Numbered from the stretch's first letter, positions 10,675 to 21,181 are shown. The stretch is 64,000 nucleotides of DNA from Polaromonas sp. (GCA_013297865.1 JAAFIP010000013.1:1-64000), one strand, 5' to 3'. Translations and numbers: made by a program. The notes: generated from the sequence alone by a model not told the origin.

Positions 10675-11684
10675 TAGGGGGGTCCGTTCTTTTTCTGGGC
10701 TATCAGTTCAATATGCTTTTCCATCGCCCTGACACGCTCGCGCAGTTTGTGCAGTTGCTTGAGTGATGCAGCATTTTTCTCCCAGGACGCATTGTCGTCT
10801 ATAGGGAACATGCCTGTGTAGTGGCCAGGCTGATTGATAGAGCGCGTGACAGTACTGACAGAGGAAATATGCACGTGGTCAGCAATGGTCAGATGGCCCA
10901 GTATGCCAGCGCCACCGCCAACAGTGCAGTGCCTGCCAATGGTTGCACTGCCTGCTATACCCACGCAGCCAGCTATGGCGGTGTGGGCTCCAATATGCAC
11001 GTTGTGGCCAATCTGGACCAAGTTATCCAGCTTCACGCCATCTTCAATCACTGTATCGTCAAGCGCACCACGGTCAATGCAGGTATTGGCACCAATTTCT
11101 ACATCGTTGCCGATGCGTACCGCCCCCAGCTGCTCGATTTTTTCCCACGCACCAGAGCGCGACTTGTCGGGCGCGAAACCAAAACCGTCCGCACCGATCA
11201 CCACACCACTATGCACTATGCAGCGCTCACCCACCACACATCGCTCGCCCACAGTGACTCGTGATGTCAACACAGTGCCTGCGCCGATGCGCGCTCCATG
11301 CTCCACCACACACAGGGGCCCAATGTGTGCACTGGGGTGAATGTGAGCCTCAGCGTGGACTACGGCGCTGGCATGAACGCCCGGTGGATAACCCAAGCCA
11401 TGCTGCTTGCGCCACCACTGTGTGAGGCGGGCAAAATACAGATACGGCTCATCAGTCACGATACAGGCCCCACGCTGCAAGGCTGCTTCGGCCAGCGCTG
11501 GCGCGACGATCACGCAGGCAGCCTGCGTAGTCTGCAACTGGCTGGCGTATTTAGGATTGCTTAAGAATGACAGGTCTGCAGGACCCGCAGACTGCAAGGG
11601 CGCAAGGCGCTGAATTGCCAGATCGGGTGACCCATGCAAAGCACCCCCGAGGGCATCTATGATCTTCGCTAAGGTAGCTGACAC
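10674..11684 (-). CDS. lpxD: UDP-3-O-acylglucosamine N-acyltransferase
   Basis: This 336-residue enzyme N-acylates UDP-3-O-acyl-glucosamine in the third lipid A step. The N-terminal uridine-binding domain (about 1-105) contains [14 protein letters not shown] left-handed beta-helix follows, with the catalytic His near [16 protein letters not shown] and the [13 protein letters not shown] segment, and then a C-terminal helix. It lies 20 bases after skp and overlaps fabZ by one base. Confidence 0.96.
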   Translation of the reverse strand: MSATLAKIIDALGGALHGSPDLAIQRLAPLQSAGPADLSFLSNPKYASQLQTTQAACVIVAPALAEAALQRGACIVTDEPYLYFARLTQWWRKQHGLGYPPGVHASAVVHAEAHIHPSAHIGPLCVVEHGARIGAGTVLTSRVTVGERCVVGERCIVHSGVVIGADGFGFAPDKSRSGAWEKIEQLGAVRIGNDVEIGANTCIDRGALDDTVIEDGVKLDNLVQIGHNVHIGAHTAIAGCVGIAGSATIGRHCTVGGGAGILGHLTIADHVHISSVSTVTRSINQPGHYTGMFPIDDNASWEKNAASLKQLHKLRERVRAMEKHIELIAQKKNGPP

Positions 11685-11704
11685 ACAGCGGCCCTTGGAC
11701 AGGA

Positions 11705-12223
11705 TTACTTACCGTTAGCCGCGTTGAGCGCCTTGAGCACTTTGTCCGTGATGTCGTGCTTGGGGTTGATGTATACCGCCTCTTGCAGGATCACATCGTA
11801 TTTTTCCTGCTCTGCAACCTGCTTGACGATTTTGTTGGCGCGCTCTAGCACCGCCTGCAATTCTTCGTTCTTGCGTGCGTTCAGGTCTTCCTGGAACTCG
11901 CGGCGCTTGCGCTGAAAATCACGGTCTTGTTCTACCAACTGTTTTTGGCGGGTATTGCGCTGGCTCTCGGCCATCGTGGGTGCTTCGCGCTCGAATTTGT
12001 CCGAAGCAGTTTTCAGCGTGTTGCCCAGATCAACCAGCTCTTTTTCGCGTTTGGAGAATTCCGTCTCCAGCTTGGACTGCGCGGCTTTGGCTGCAGTGGC
12101 CTCGCGGAAAATACGATCCGTGTTGACAAACCCAATGCGATATTCCTGAGCAATGGCAGATGTGGCCATAGTGACCGCTGCCACACCCAGAGCCAGCAAG
12201 CAATGTCGGATAGAGAATTTCAT
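11705..12223 (-). CDS. skp: Periplasmic chaperone Skp/OmpH
   Basis: This 172-residue secreted chaperone has a signal peptide ([20 protein letters not shown], cut after ATSAIA) and then a short beta segment ([15 protein letters not shown]). Two long charged helices form the arms of the trimeric 'jellyfish' that holds unfolded outer-membrane proteins. It is encoded directly after bamA with a one-base overlap (TAATG), the usual arrangement for genes of the same outer-membrane assembly route. Confidence 0.93.
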   Translation of the reverse strand: MKFSIRHCLLALGVAAVTMATSAIAQEYRIGFVNTDRIFREATAAKAAQSKLETEFSKREKELVDLGNTLKTASDKFEREAPTMAESQRNTRQKQLVEQDRDFQRKRREFQEDLNARKNEELQAVLERANKIVKQVAEQEKYDVILQEAVYINPKHDITDKVLKALNAANGK

Positions 12224-14517
12224 TAGAAAGATGTACCAATTTGGAATTGCAACCTCTGGATTCTATCGCCAGAAAACTTGCGTGTGGGAACTGCATAGGC
12301 AAATCTTAACGGGCCCAGCGGAGAAATCCAGCTCAAACCGAATCCAGCGGAGGCGCGCAGCGCACTAAAATCGTACTTTTCCTTCTCGGCGTAGACGTTG
12401 CCGACGTCCATAAAACCAAACAGCCGCAGGCTTTTGTCATTGCCCGCACCCGGGAAAGGGGTCTGCAATTCAATATTGCCCACCAATTTCTTGGGGCCGC
12501 CGATGAAGGAGCCTGTTACATCTCGGGGGCCCAGCGTGTTCTGCTCAAAACCCCGCACCGTCCCCAAGCCACCCGCGTAATAGCCCTTGAAAACCGGGAA
12601 GGCCCGGTTAGACAGGCCTTTGCCCCAACCCAGCTCGCCGTTCAAGGCGATGGTGTACTGCTTGTTCAAGGGGATGTATTGCTGGTATTGGTAGTTGGTG
12701 CGCAAGTAGCGGGCATCTCCTGCCGCGCCCCATTCGCCGTTGACGCGCTGGTAAACACCTGATGACGGCACCAGGGCGCTGTCGCGGTTATCCCTTGACC
12801 AACCTACCGTCAATGGGATGCTGTTGCTTGAATAGCCAAACTGATTGGCATATGCCAAATAAGCTGCCGGAATATTGGTGCCCGGCTTAATCCTGGTTCC
12901 TTCTATACCACCGCCGAAAAATACCGTGTCGAGTTCGTTGAAAGGTACTCCAAAGCGCACACTGGCACCCCTGGTAGCCAATTGGTAATCACCGCCCTGG
13001 TCGTTGGAAGGACGGCTGTTGCGATAGTAAAAATCCAGCGTGCGTGAAACCCCATCGTTGGTGAAGTATGGATTGACACTGCTCACCACCACCTGGCGGT
13101 TGAACTTGGATGTGTTGACCTCCACACCCAGATAATTGCCGGAACCAAAAACGTTTTCCTGCGCAATTTTAAATTGCAGGGACAGTTTGTCCGTGCTGGA
13201 ATATCCCGCCCCTACCGACAGGTTGCCTGTGGGCTTTTCAGCCACTGTCACCACCAAATCTACCTGGTCAGGCGCTCCGGGCACATCGGCAGTTTCTACG
13301 TTCACTTCCTTGAAGTAACCCAGACGGTCTACGCGATCGCGGGACAGCTTGATCTTGTCACCGTCGTACCAGCTCGATTCGAACTGGCGGAATTCGCGGC
13401 GAATCACTTCATCACGGGTGCGGTTGTTACCTGCAATACTGAGCTTGCGCACATAGGCACGCCGTGACGGCTCTGCCTGCAGCACCAGAGCGACTCGGTT
13501 GTTGACGCGATCAATCTCAGGCTTGGCCTGCACCTGGGCAAAGGCATAACCAAAACTGCCGAAATAATCCGTAAAAGCCTTGGTTGTCTGGGCCAGTTGC
13601 TCCGAGTTGTAAGCCTCGCCAGGTGTGACCGTCACCAGCGTTTTGAATTCTTCGTCTTTGCCCAGGTAGTTGCCTTCAAGCTTGACAGAGGACACCACAT
13701 AGCGCTGGCCTTCGTCAATGTTGATCGTCAGCGCGATATCCTGCTTGTCAGGCGATATAGCCACCTGGGTAGATTCAATTTTGAATTCAAGGTAGCCTCG
13801 CGTCAGATAGTATGAGCGCAGCGTTTCCAGATCAGCGTTGAGCTTGGTGCGTGCATAGCGGTCGCTTTTGGTATACCAGCTGAGCCAGCCGCCAGTGTCC
13901 AGATCAAACAGGTTGCGCAGCGTGCTCTCGCTGAACGCTTTGGCCCCCACGATGTTGATTTCCTTGATCTTGGCGATATCGCCCTCGATCACGTTGAAGT
14001 TCAGGTTCACGCGGTTACGCTCAATCGGCGTGACTGTGGTCACGACTTCCGCCCCATAAAGACTTTTGCTGATGTACTGGCGCTTGAGTTCTTGCTCAGC
14101 ACGATCTGCCAAGGCCTTGTCAAACGGACGGCCCTCTGACAAACCCACCTCACGCATGGCTTTGACCAAAGCTTCCTTGTCAAATTCTTTGACACCGGTA
14201 AAGCTCACATCTGCTACGGTAGGGCGCTCTTCCACGATAACTACCAGAACGCCGCCTTGCACATCAATGCGCACATCCTTGAACAGACCCAGCGCGAACA
14301 GGGCGCGAATCGCTGAAGACCCCTTTTCATCGTTATAGGTTTCTCCCACACGAAAGGGCAGTGATGCAAACACGGTTCCCGGCTCTACGCGCTGCAGGCC
14401 TTCAATACGGATATCACGCACCGTGAATGGATCTACCGCCCAGGCGCTGGCTGCAAAAGCCACTGCCGCCAATGCGCACGCCGAGCGGTTAAAAATAGAG
14501 TTAACTTGTTTTTTCAT
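12223..14517 (-). CDS. bamA: Outer-membrane protein assembly factor BamA
   Basis: The 764-residue Omp85-family protein has a signal peptide (cleaved near AASAWA), five POTRA repeats (about 30-420; the first begins FTVRDIRIEGLQRVEPGTVF) and a C-terminal 16-stranded barrel. The last residue is Phe (FQIGTSF), as needed for recognition and membrane insertion. BamA is the essential catalytic core of the BAM complex. It lies between rseP and skp in the conserved envelope operon. Confidence 0.97.
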   Translation of the reverse strand: MKKQVNSIFNRSACALAAVAFAASAWAVDPFTVRDIRIEGLQRVEPGTVFASLPFRVGETYNDEKGSSAIRALFALGLFKDVRIDVQGGVLVVIVEERPTVADVSFTGVKEFDKEALVKAMREVGLSEGRPFDKALADRAEQELKRQYISKSLYGAEVVTTVTPIERNRVNLNFNVIEGDIAKIKEINIVGAKAFSESTLRNLFDLDTGGWLSWYTKSDRYARTKLNADLETLRSYYLTRGYLEFKIESTQVAISPDKQDIALTINIDEGQRYVVSSVKLEGNYLGKDEEFKTLVTVTPGEAYNSEQLAQTTKAFTDYFGSFGYAFAQVQAKPEIDRVNNRVALVLQAEPSRRAYVRKLSIAGNNRTRDEVIRREFRQFESSWYDGDKIKLSRDRVDRLGYFKEVNVETADVPGAPDQVDLVVTVAEKPTGNLSVGAGYSSTDKLSLQFKIAQENVFGSGNYLGVEVNTSKFNRQVVVSSVNPYFTNDGVSRTLDFYYRNSRPSNDQGGDYQLATRGASVRFGVPFNELDTVFFGGGIEGTRIKPGTNIPAAYLAYANQFGYSSNSIPLTVGWSRDNRDSALVPSSGVYQRVNGEWGAAGDARYLRTNYQYQQYIPLNKQYTIALNGELGWGKGLSNRAFPVFKGYYAGGLGTVRGFEQNTLGPRDVTGSFIGGPKKLVGNIELQTPFPGAGNDKSLRLFGFMDVGNVYAEKEKYDFSALRASAGFGLSWISPLGPLRFAYAVPTRKFSGDRIQRLQFQIGTSF

Positions 14518-14564
14518 ACACCAAAGAGCACCTGGACCCGCTTTTCAGCGCAGAGCCAGGAGCT

Positions 14565-15947
14565 TTACAAAAACGATCCAAAAATCCGGTTCACATCGTT
14601 GAACAGGGCAATCGCCATCATGGCCATCAGTATCGCCACCCCGCCACGCTGAAACCGTTCGAGCCAAATATCAGATACCGGCTTGCCAGTAACGCCTTCC
14701 CACACATAATACATGAGGTGTCCGCCATCCAAGACGGGCAATGGCAACAAATTAAGTACGCCCAAACTGACGCTGATCAGGGCCAGAAACAGCAAATACT
14801 GGATCACACCCAAGCTGGCAGACTTGCCAGCGACGTCCGCAATGGTAATAGGACCGCTGAGATTTTTCAGCGATGCTTCGCCAATCACCATTTTGCCCAT
14901 CATACGCAGCGTCAGCGCAGATATCTCCCAGGTTTTAACGACGCCACGCCACAGCCCGTCAAACAGCCCATGGCGCACCTGCGTCATCTCCGGCGGGGCT
15001 CCGACATAAGCGCCAATCCTGCCTACCCAGTTGGTGCCCTCTTTCTCGGCGACAGGGGTGACTTCAATGGGCAGTGTCTGGCCTGAACGCTGCACACGCC
15101 ACAGCTTGGTCAGGCTCTGGTCTCTGTCTACACTGGCACGTATGGCCTCACGCAGTTGCATGCCATCAGCGACAGGCACGCCTGCAATGCTGACCACCAC
15201 ATCGTTTTTCTTCAGGCCCGATTTGTCTGCAGCACCACCGGGCACCACATCACCAATTACTGGGCGGGTCCAGGGCACGCCGATACCGATTTTGCGAAAC
15301 ATCTGTGCGTCTGCCTCGCGTACATCCATGCTGCTGAGCGGCAGGATGACCGTGCGCACCGTGTTAGTGGCTATTTGCCTGACTTCCAGCTGCAGATCCT
15401 TGCTATCCAAAGCACCTTGGGTAACGATCCAGCGCAGCTCTTCCATGGACAGCACCTCCTGCATGCTGTCGCCCACCAGAGCTGCCGCCTGCACCTGATC
15501 TCCCGAGCGCAACCCGGCCTGCGCGGCAATTGAGTTGGCCTGGGGGCTGGCCAAAATAGCGCGCGGCTCCAGCACGCCTACCCAGTTAACGACGGCGTAG
15601 AGCAACACTGCCAGCAGCAAATTGGCCACCGGCCCGGCAGCCACAATGGCCGCACGCGCGCGTAACGGCTGGGTATTGAAAGCCACATGCTGCAGCTCAC
15701 GAGGCACAGGCGCCTCGCGCTCATCAAGCATCTTGACATAACCGCCCAGCGGAAAGGCAGCAATCACGAATTCGGTCTCCTGGCCTGGATGCTGGTTTTT
15801 GGGTTTCCAGGTGAGCAAGGGTTTGCCAAAGCCTACGGAAAAGCGCAGGACCTTGACGCCGCAGGCTACAGCAACACGGTAGTGGCCGTATTCGTGGATG
15901 GCAATCAGCACGCCCAGGGCAATGATGAATGCAATGAGGGTTAACAT
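14565..15947 (-). CDS. rseP: Site-2 zinc protease RseP
   Basis: The 460-residue intramembrane metalloprotease cuts the transmembrane segment of anti-sigma factors such as RseA and clears signal-peptide remnants. The zinc motif HEYGH is in the first membrane helix, the periplasmic part holds PDZ domains (GVPWTRPVIGDVVPGGAADK), and the third zinc ligand is in LPVLDGGHLMYY near the C-terminus. I start at the ATG giving MLTLIAFIIALGVLIAIHE rather than nine codons upstream, because this start abuts the dxr stop and matches the family N-terminus. Confidence 0.95.
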   Translation of the reverse strand: MLTLIAFIIALGVLIAIHEYGHYRVAVACGVKVLRFSVGFGKPLLTWKPKNQHPGQETEFVIAAFPLGGYVKMLDEREAPVPRELQHVAFNTQPLRARAAIVAAGPVANLLLAVLLYAVVNWVGVLEPRAILASPQANSIAAQAGLRSGDQVQAAALVGDSMQEVLSMEELRWIVTQGALDSKDLQLEVRQIATNTVRTVILPLSSMDVREADAQMFRKIGIGVPWTRPVIGDVVPGGAADKSGLKKNDVVVSIAGVPVADGMQLREAIRASVDRDQSLTKLWRVQRSGQTLPIEVTPVAEKEGTNWVGRIGAYVGAPPEMTQVRHGLFDGLWRGVVKTWEISALTLRMMGKMVIGEASLKNLSGPITIADVAGKSASLGVIQYLLFLALISVSLGVLNLLPLPVLDGGHLMYYVWEGVTGKPVSDIWLERFQRGGVAILMAMMAIALFNDVNRIFGSFL

Positions 15948-15949
15948 GG

Positions 15950-17131
15950 TTATTTCTCTAATTGGGCCACACAACGTGCAGCTGATGCACGGCTGCTGGC
16001 GTCTATAGCCAGCAAATCGTCTAGCGATTGGGGCTTGGAGGGAACAATGCGGCTCAAAGTTTCCGTGTTCACATGGTGTATCTGGTCAAACCGGATACGC
16101 CGGTCTAAAAATGCCTGCACTGCCACTTCGTTGGCGGCGTTGAGCACCGCTGTGGTGCCTTGCGTGGCAGCCATGGCCTGCCAAGCCAGCTGCAGGCCGG
16201 GAAAGCGCTGGGCATCCAACGCTTCAAACGTCATCGCACCCACAGTTTTCCAGTCCAGCGTCTGCGCCCCGCTGGCCATACGCTGCGGGTAGCTCAGGCC
16301 GTAGGCAATCGGAACCCGCATGTCTGCATTGCCCAGCTGCGCCACGACGGAGCTGTCATGGTACTGCACCATGGAGTGGATGATGGACTGCGGATGGATC
16401 ACTACTTCGATCTGGTGAGGCAACATGCCAAACAGATAGTGCGCTTCAATCACTTCCAGCGCCTTGTTCATCATGGTGGCAGAATCCACCGAAATTTTGC
16501 GGCCCATCACCCAGTTGGGGTGTGCTACCGCTTGCTCAGGCGTGATGGAGCCAAAGGTTGACAGATCGCGCGTGCGAAAGGGTCCGCCAGAAGCGGTCAG
16601 GATGATCTTTTCCACGCGCTGCGCCCAGGTACTGCGCTCTTCGGGCAGGCTCTGGAATACTGCAGAGTGCTCGCTGTCGATAGGCAGCAGTGTGGCGCCT
16701 CCCTGCGACACCGCTTGCATGAACAGATCACCACCGACCACCAGAGCCTCCTTGTTGGCCAGCAGCAGCCGCTTGCCAGCGCGCGCTGCAGCCAGGCTGG
16801 GTGCCAGCCCGGCAGCGCCCACGATGGAGGCCATGACAATATCCACTTCAGCGCAAGACGCTATATATTCGATAGCTGCTCCCGCGAAATTTAATTGGGT
16901 TGACAGCCCTTTTTCCTTAAATTTCTGGCCTAATAGATGCGCAGCGGCGACATCAGCCATGATGGCCATCTGCGGCTTGAACCGCTCGCATTGGGCCAGC
17001 ATCTCTTCCACATTGGTACTGGCGCTCAAGGCAAATACCTCGAATCGATCGGGATGGCGCGCGATGACGTCCAGGGTGTTTTTGCCCACCGAGCCTGTTG
17101 AACCAAGAACTGTGACGCGCTGCTTTTTCAT
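15950..17131 (-). CDS. dxr: 1-deoxy-D-xylulose 5-phosphate reductoisomerase
   Basis: This 393-residue enzyme converts DXP to 2-C-methylerythritol 4-phosphate with NADPH and is the committed step of the non-mevalonate isoprenoid pathway. The nucleotide-binding start VTVLGSTGSVGKNTLDVI, the metal ligands in LLPIDSEHSAVFQ and the MMNKALEVIEAHYLF segment are present. Residues 76-91 (LSTQLNFAGAAIEYIA) come from an in-frame copy of the dispersed repeat within the N-terminal domain. As the gene should be essential, the insertion must be tolerated. It is followed by rseP with a two-base gap. Confidence 0.96.
   Translation of the reverse strand: MKKQRVTVLGSTGSVGKNTLDVIARHPDRFEVFALSASTNVEEMLAQCERFKPQMAIMADVAAAHLLGQKFKEKGLSTQLNFAGAAIEYIASCAEVDIVMASIVGAAGLAPSLAAARAGKRLLLANKEALVVGGDLFMQAVSQGGATLLPIDSEHSAVFQSLPEERSTWAQRVEKIILTASGGPFRTRDLSTFGSITPEQAVAHPNWVMGRKISVDSATMMNKALEVIEAHYLFGMLPHQIEVVIHPQSIIHSMVQYHDSSVVAQLGNADMRVPIAYGLSYPQRMASGAQTLDWKTVGAMTFEALDAQRFPGLQLAWQAMAATQGTTAVLNAANEVAVQAFLDRRIRFDQIHHVNTETLSRIVPSKPQSLDDLLAIDASSRASAARCVAQLEK
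16861..16908 (+). repeat. Dispersed repeat, copy 2 (inside dxr)
   Basis: The segment keeps GATAGCTGCTCCCGCG and then diverges (AAATTTAATTGGGTTGACAGCC). On the dxr strand it reads LSTQLNFAGAAIEYIA, the same frame and direction as the copies in the TrmH-family gene, gluQ and rlmD. Confidence 0.75.
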
Positions 17132-17148
17132 GGAGATAGGGCTGGGAA

Positions 17149-17988
17149 CTATGCCAGCAAGGACACCAGCATCAAAGCCAGCGGCAGGGTGGGAATCAAA
17201 GCGTCCACGCGATCCAGGATGCCGCCATGACCGGGCAGCAGGTTGCTGGAGTCTTTGGCACCAGCGCTGCGCTTGACCAGAGACTCCACCAGATCACCCA
17301 CCACACTCATGGCCGACAGAAACAGCATAGCGACGATCAGCAAAAGCCAACCCGGCGCAGCCAGGCGGGAATACAAGCTGGGCACTGAGGCCTGGTAATA
17401 GCCATCGGCCCACACCCAGCACACGGCCAGCACCACCACACCCAGCATGCCGCCCCACACACCCTCCCAGCTTTTGCCGGGACTGATGGCGGGAGCCAGC
17501 TTGCGCTTGCCATAGGCCTTGCCCGCAAAATACGCAAACACATCTGCAGCCCACACCAGCACCAGCACCGAGAGTAAAAAGTTAATGCCCATCACCCTGG
17601 CTTGGGCTACTGCCAGCCACGCCAGTACCAGCGCCAGCACCCCACCCACAATACGCATCCAGCGATGCAGCAAAGGCCAGCCTGCCACGCCAGCGCGCAG
17701 CAGCAGGCCACCCAGCAGCACCCAGGCCCCGCCTGCCAGCACCCACAGCATGGGCGTGGCGCGATAGGGCAAGCCCACCTTCCATGCCACGGCGCACAGC
17801 ACCAGGCAGTCCAGCGCGATCAACCAGGAGGATTTTTTACTGTAGCCATTGAGCTGGCCCCACTCCCACGCCGCCAGGCACAGCAGCACCAAGGCCGCCA
17901 GCATGAACCATTCAGGCTGTGACGCAAACAGCGCTGGCAGCAGAACAGCCAAAAGCGCCAAGGCGGTAATGATGCGTTGTTTGAGCAT
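17149..17988 (-). CDS. cdsA: Phosphatidate cytidylyltransferase
   Basis: The 279-residue polytopic membrane protein makes CDP-diacylglycerol from phosphatidate and CTP, the branch point of phospholipid synthesis. About eight hydrophobic segments are visible. The C-terminal signature runs from SAMSVVGDLVESLVKR to GAKDSSNLLPGHGGILDRVD, with the metal-binding Asp residues. It lies between uppS and dxr. Confidence 0.95.
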   Translation of the reverse strand: MLKQRIITALALLAVLLPALFASQPEWFMLAALVLLCLAAWEWGQLNGYSKKSSWLIALDCLVLCAVAWKVGLPYRATPMLWVLAGGAWVLLGGLLLRAGVAGWPLLHRWMRIVGGVLALVLAWLAVAQARVMGINFLLSVLVLVWAADVFAYFAGKAYGKRKLAPAISPGKSWEGVWGGMLGVVVLAVCWVWADGYYQASVPSLYSRLAAPGWLLLIVAMLFLSAMSVVGDLVESLVKRSAGAKDSSNLLPGHGGILDRVDALIPTLPLALMLVSLLA

Positions 17989-18002
17989 GCTGCCGTACAG
18001 GC

Positions 18003-18755
18003 CTATGCCGCAGCCTGCGTATTGAGTGCAGGTGGATGTTGCTGTGCGGGTGAACTTAGCTGCTCGGAAGTTTTGCCGAAACGCCTTTCGCGTCCGGCAA
18101 AATCAGCAATCGCCTGATCCAGCGAAGTTTCGTCAAAATCTGGCCACAATGCATCGGTAAAGTGCAATTCGCTGTAGGCGCTTTGCCACAGCAGAAAATT
18201 GCTGATGCGGTATTCGCCGCCCGTGCGAATCACCAGATCCGGGTCAGGCACATGTGCCAGGGCCATTGCACCAGCCAGGCTTTCCTCAGTCACCGCCTGC
18301 CCCTGGGCAACCAGCTTGCTGGCTGCCTGCGCAATATCCCATCGCCCACCGTAGTTGAAGCACACATTCAAAATAATGCGGGTATTGCTGCGGGTCGACA
18401 GCTCGGCTTGGTCAATCCCGCTGCGCACCTTGTCAGACATGCGGCTGCGGTCACCAATAAAGCAAATGCGCACACCGCTGTCGTGCAGTGGCTTGACCTC
18501 ACGGGCCAGGGCGCCCGCCAGCAGGTCCATCAAGCCTGAGACTTCTTCATTGGGGCGATTCCAGTTTTCCGAAGAAAACGCAAACACCGTCAGCACCTTG
18601 ACCCCGCGTTCGCTGCAGGCCCGGACACAGCGGCGCAGCGACTCCACCCCCTGCCGGTGACCAGCCACACGCGGCATGAAGCGCTGTTTGGCCCAGCGGC
18701 CATTGCCATCCATCACGATGGCAATGTGATGGGGAATACGGTCTGTAGGGTTCAA
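18003..18755 (-). CDS. uppS: Undecaprenyl diphosphate synthase
   Basis: This 250-residue cis-prenyltransferase makes the C55 lipid carrier for peptidoglycan and O-antigen. The catalytic Asp is in IAIVMDGNGRWAKQR (Asp16), and the C-terminal RTGGEYRISNFLLWQSAYSE signature is intact. The reading frame can only begin at a TTG (giving MNPTDRIPHH); the nearby upstream ATG runs into a stop after four codons, and the next in-frame ATG is inside the active-site motif. No clear ribosome binding site precedes the TTG, so weak initiation is likely. Confidence 0.94.
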   Translation of the reverse strand: MNPTDRIPHHIAIVMDGNGRWAKQRFMPRVAGHRQGVESLRRCVRACSERGVKVLTVFAFSSENWNRPNEEVSGLMDLLAGALAREVKPLHDSGVRICFIGDRSRMSDKVRSGIDQAELSTRSNTRIILNVCFNYGGRWDIAQAASKLVAQGQAVTEESLAGAMALAHVPDPDLVIRTGGEYRISNFLLWQSAYSELHFTDALWPDFDETSLDQAIADFAGRERRFGKTSEQLSSPAQQHPPALNTQAAA

Positions 18756-18795
18756 AGCAGGGGCATGGGTTAATGAAAGTTGCAGTCAGCCAAGC

Positions 18796-19356
18796 TTACA
18801 CCGACAGAATTTCCTTTTCTTTGTCGGCCACCAGCTTGTCCACTTCGGCGATGTATCTGTCCGTGGTTTTCTGCACATCGGCTTCTGCACGCTTTTGATC
18901 GTCTTCAGAGGCTTCTTTTTCCTTGACGAGCTTTTTCACACCCTCGTTGGCATCGCGACGCAGATTGCGGATAGCGATCTTGCTGGTTTCGCCTTCGTTG
19001 CGCACCAGCTTGGTCATCTCTTTGCGGCGCTCTTCCGACATGGCGGGCATCGGCACGCGGATCAAATCTCCCATGGAGGCTGGATTGACACCAAGGTCGC
19101 TGTCACGGATGGCCTTTTCGATTTTGGCACCCATGCCTTTTTCCCAAGCCTGCACGCTGATGGTGCGCGAATCAAGCAGGCTCACATTGCCCACCTGCGA
19201 CAGCGGCACCATCGACCCATAGTACTCCACCTGGATGCTGTCCAGAATGGCGGGATTGGCACGCCCTGTGCGGATTTTGCCCAGGCTGTTCTTGAGTGCT
19301 TCGATGGACTGGGCCATCTTGCTTTCACTGGTTTTTTTGATGTCTGCAATACTCAT
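18796..19356 (-). CDS. frr: Ribosome recycling factor
   Basis: This 186-residue protein splits post-termination ribosomes together with EF-G. It has the normal length and the typical stretches [33 protein letters not shown] and [16 protein letters not shown]. The long helices of the three-helix bundle flank the small central beta domain. It lies 49 bases after pyrH and 40 before uppS. Confidence 0.96.
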   Translation of the reverse strand: MSIADIKKTSESKMAQSIEALKNSLGKIRTGRANPAILDSIQVEYYGSMVPLSQVGNVSLLDSRTISVQAWEKGMGAKIEKAIRDSDLGVNPASMGDLIRVPMPAMSEERRKEMTKLVRNEGETSKIAIRNLRRDANEGVKKLVKEKEASEDDQKRAEADVQKTTDRYIAEVDKLVADKEKEILSV

Positions 19357-19405
19357 GTTTCAACTCCAGATACCTAGTTCACACCGATGGGCCATTGTGC
19401 GTCTT

Positions 19406-20116
19406 TCAGACATGCACCAACGTGCCCTCGTCTTCTCCCATCACCACGCGCTTGAGTGCGCCGTTTTTAAAAATACTGAACACCTTGATCGGCAGCTTCT
19501 GGTCGCGGCACAGCGCAAACGCTGCCGCATCCATCACTCCCAAATTTTGCTGCATGGCCTGGTCAAACGTGAGCTTGCTGTAGCGCACGGCATGAGGGTC
19601 TTTTTTGGGATCGGCACTGTACACACCATCGACCTTAGTTGCCTTGAGCACCACCTCAGCCCCAATTTCGGCACCACGCAAGGCGGCTGCCGTATCGGTA
19701 GTAAAAAATGGATTGCCGGTACCTGCTGCAAAAATGACCACTTTGCCTTCTTCCAGATACTGCAAGGCTTTAGGGCGAATATAGGGCTCCACCACCTGTT
19801 CGATATTGATGGCCGACATGACGCGGGCCACTAGACCCGCATTGTTCATCGTATCGGCCAGTGCCAAGGCATTCATCACGGTGGCCAGCATGCCCATGTA
19901 GTCGGCCGTGGCTCTGTCCATGCCCACCGAGCCGCCCGCCACACCGCGGAAAATATTGCCCCCACCGATCACGACGGCCACCTGCACGCCCAGCTCGGTC
20001 ACTTCCTTGATTTCCTGAACCATGCGCATGATGGTGGCACGGTTGATGCCAAAGGCGTCATCACCCATCAATGCTTCGCCTGAGAGTTTCAACAAAATAC
20101 GTTTGTGCGCTGGCAT
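19406..20116 (-). CDS. pyrH: UMP kinase
   Basis: The 236-residue amino-acid-kinase-fold enzyme phosphorylates UMP to UDP. The N-terminal [16 protein letters not shown], the glycine loop [13 protein letters not shown] and the UMP site ([17 protein letters not shown]) are visible. I start at the ATG at 20116 rather than 13 codons upstream because AGGAGAG precedes it at a suitable distance and it matches the family N-terminus. A strong hairpin terminator lies between tsf and pyrH, so pyrH-frr probably also has its own promoter. Confidence 0.95.
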   Translation of the reverse strand: MPAHKRILLKLSGEALMGDDAFGINRATIMRMVQEIKEVTELGVQVAVVIGGGNIFRGVAGGSVGMDRATADYMGMLATVMNALALADTMNNAGLVARVMSAINIEQVVEPYIRPKALQYLEEGKVVIFAAGTGNPFFTTDTAAALRGAEIGAEVVLKATKVDGVYSADPKKDPHAVRYSKLTFDQAMQQNLGVMDAAAFALCRDQKLPIKVFSIFKNGALKRVVMGEDEGTLVHV

Positions 20117-20187
20117 GGGGTCAACTCTCCTAAGCTTGTTTTTCAATAGCTGCAATTATCAGCGATGTTAAGGGGATTTTTGGATGT

Positions 20188-20222
20188 AAAAAAAGCGGCA
20201 AATTCGCATTTGCCGCTTTTTT
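20188..20222. terminator. Bidirectional intrinsic terminator after tsf
   Basis: AAGCGGCAAAT pairs with ATTTGCCGCTT around a four-base loop, with an A-run before and a T-run after it. On the minus strand it follows the tsf stop by 22 bases and ends in a run of T, so it should end rpsB-tsf transcripts before pyrH. Confidence 0.85.
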
Positions 20223-20244
20223 GCTGTTGCTTTAGCTCAAACGC

Positions 20245-21159
20245 TTATGCACCCTTGGCAGCAGCCACCTGTGCGGCCACCTCGGCAGCGAAGTCGTCCA
20301 CCTTCTTCTCGATGCCCTCTCCCACCACATACAGGGTAAAGCCCTTGACGCTGGTGCTGGCGGCTTTGAGCATCTGTTCGACGGTTTGCTTGTCGTTCTT
20401 GACGAACGCCTGGTTCAGCAAGGCCACTTCCTTAAGGTACTTCTGCACAGAGCCTTCGATGCGTTTGGCAACGATATCGGCAGGCTGGGTGGGCTTGCCA
20501 GCGGCTGTGGCGACTGCGGCATCTTCGGCGGCCTTGGCGGCGGCGACACTGCGCTCGCGCTCGATCAGCTCGGCTGGCACTTCAGCGCTGGTCAGGGACA
20601 CAGGCTTCATGGCGGCGATATGCATGGCGGTGTCTTTGGCTGCGGTCAGGTCACCGGCATACTCCACCACCACACCGATACGGGTGCCGTGCAGGTAGGT
20701 AGCGACTGCGCCTTCAAAGCGCTTGAAGCGACGGAAGGTCATGTTCTCGCCGATCTTGCCGATCAGACCCTTGCGCACGTCTTCCAGCGTGGGGCCAAAG
20801 CCATCCGCGCTGTGCGCCAAAGCGCCTAGCGCCTCTACATTGGCAGGGTTGTGCTGCGCCACCAACTGGGCAGCGGCGTTGCACAGCGCCAGAAAGCTGT
20901 CATTTTTGGTAACAAAATCTGTTTCGCAGTTGACTTCGATCAGGGCGCTGGTGTTGCCCTGCGCGCTCACGGCCACCACACCTTCAGCGGTCACGCGGGC
21001 GCTGGCTTTGCCGGCCTTGTTACCCAGTTTGACACGCAGAATCTCTTCAGCTTTGACCATGTCGCCAGCGGCTTCGGTCAGGGCTTTTTTGCACTCCATC
21101 ATAGGAGCGTCGGTCTTGCCGCGCAGTTCGGCAACCATGCTTGCGGTAATTGTCGTCAT
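20245..21159 (-). CDS. tsf: Elongation factor Ts
   Basis: This 304-residue protein is the guanine-nucleotide exchange factor for EF-Tu. It begins with the UBA-like domain ([20 protein letters not shown], with MMECKKAL), followed by the paired core subdomains ([12 protein letters not shown] and EGKIG-like FRRFKRFEG). The length is normal for Burkholderiales. It follows rpsB with a hairpin between them, a position where attenuation of the distal gene is known in other bacteria. Confidence 0.96.
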   Translation of the reverse strand: MTTITASMVAELRGKTDAPMMECKKALTEAAGDMVKAEEILRVKLGNKAGKASARVTAEGVVAVSAQGNTSALIEVNCETDFVTKNDSFLALCNAAAQLVAQHNPANVEALGALAHSADGFGPTLEDVRKGLIGKIGENMTFRRFKRFEGAVATYLHGTRIGVVVEYAGDLTAAKDTAMHIAAMKPVSLTSAEVPAELIERERSVAAAKAAEDAAVATAAGKPTQPADIVAKRIEGSVQKYLKEVALLNQAFVKNDKQTVEQMLKAASTSVKGFTLYVVGEGIEKKVDDFAAEVAAQVAAAKGA

Positions 21160-21181
21160 TGTAAATTCCTTGGGATATTAG

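Noticed and set aside
20138-20165. Repeat fragment upstream of pyrH (CAATAGCTGCAATTATCAGC)
   Set aside because: The match covers only about nine bases of the core and lacks CCCGCGATATT. Too short to separate from chance.
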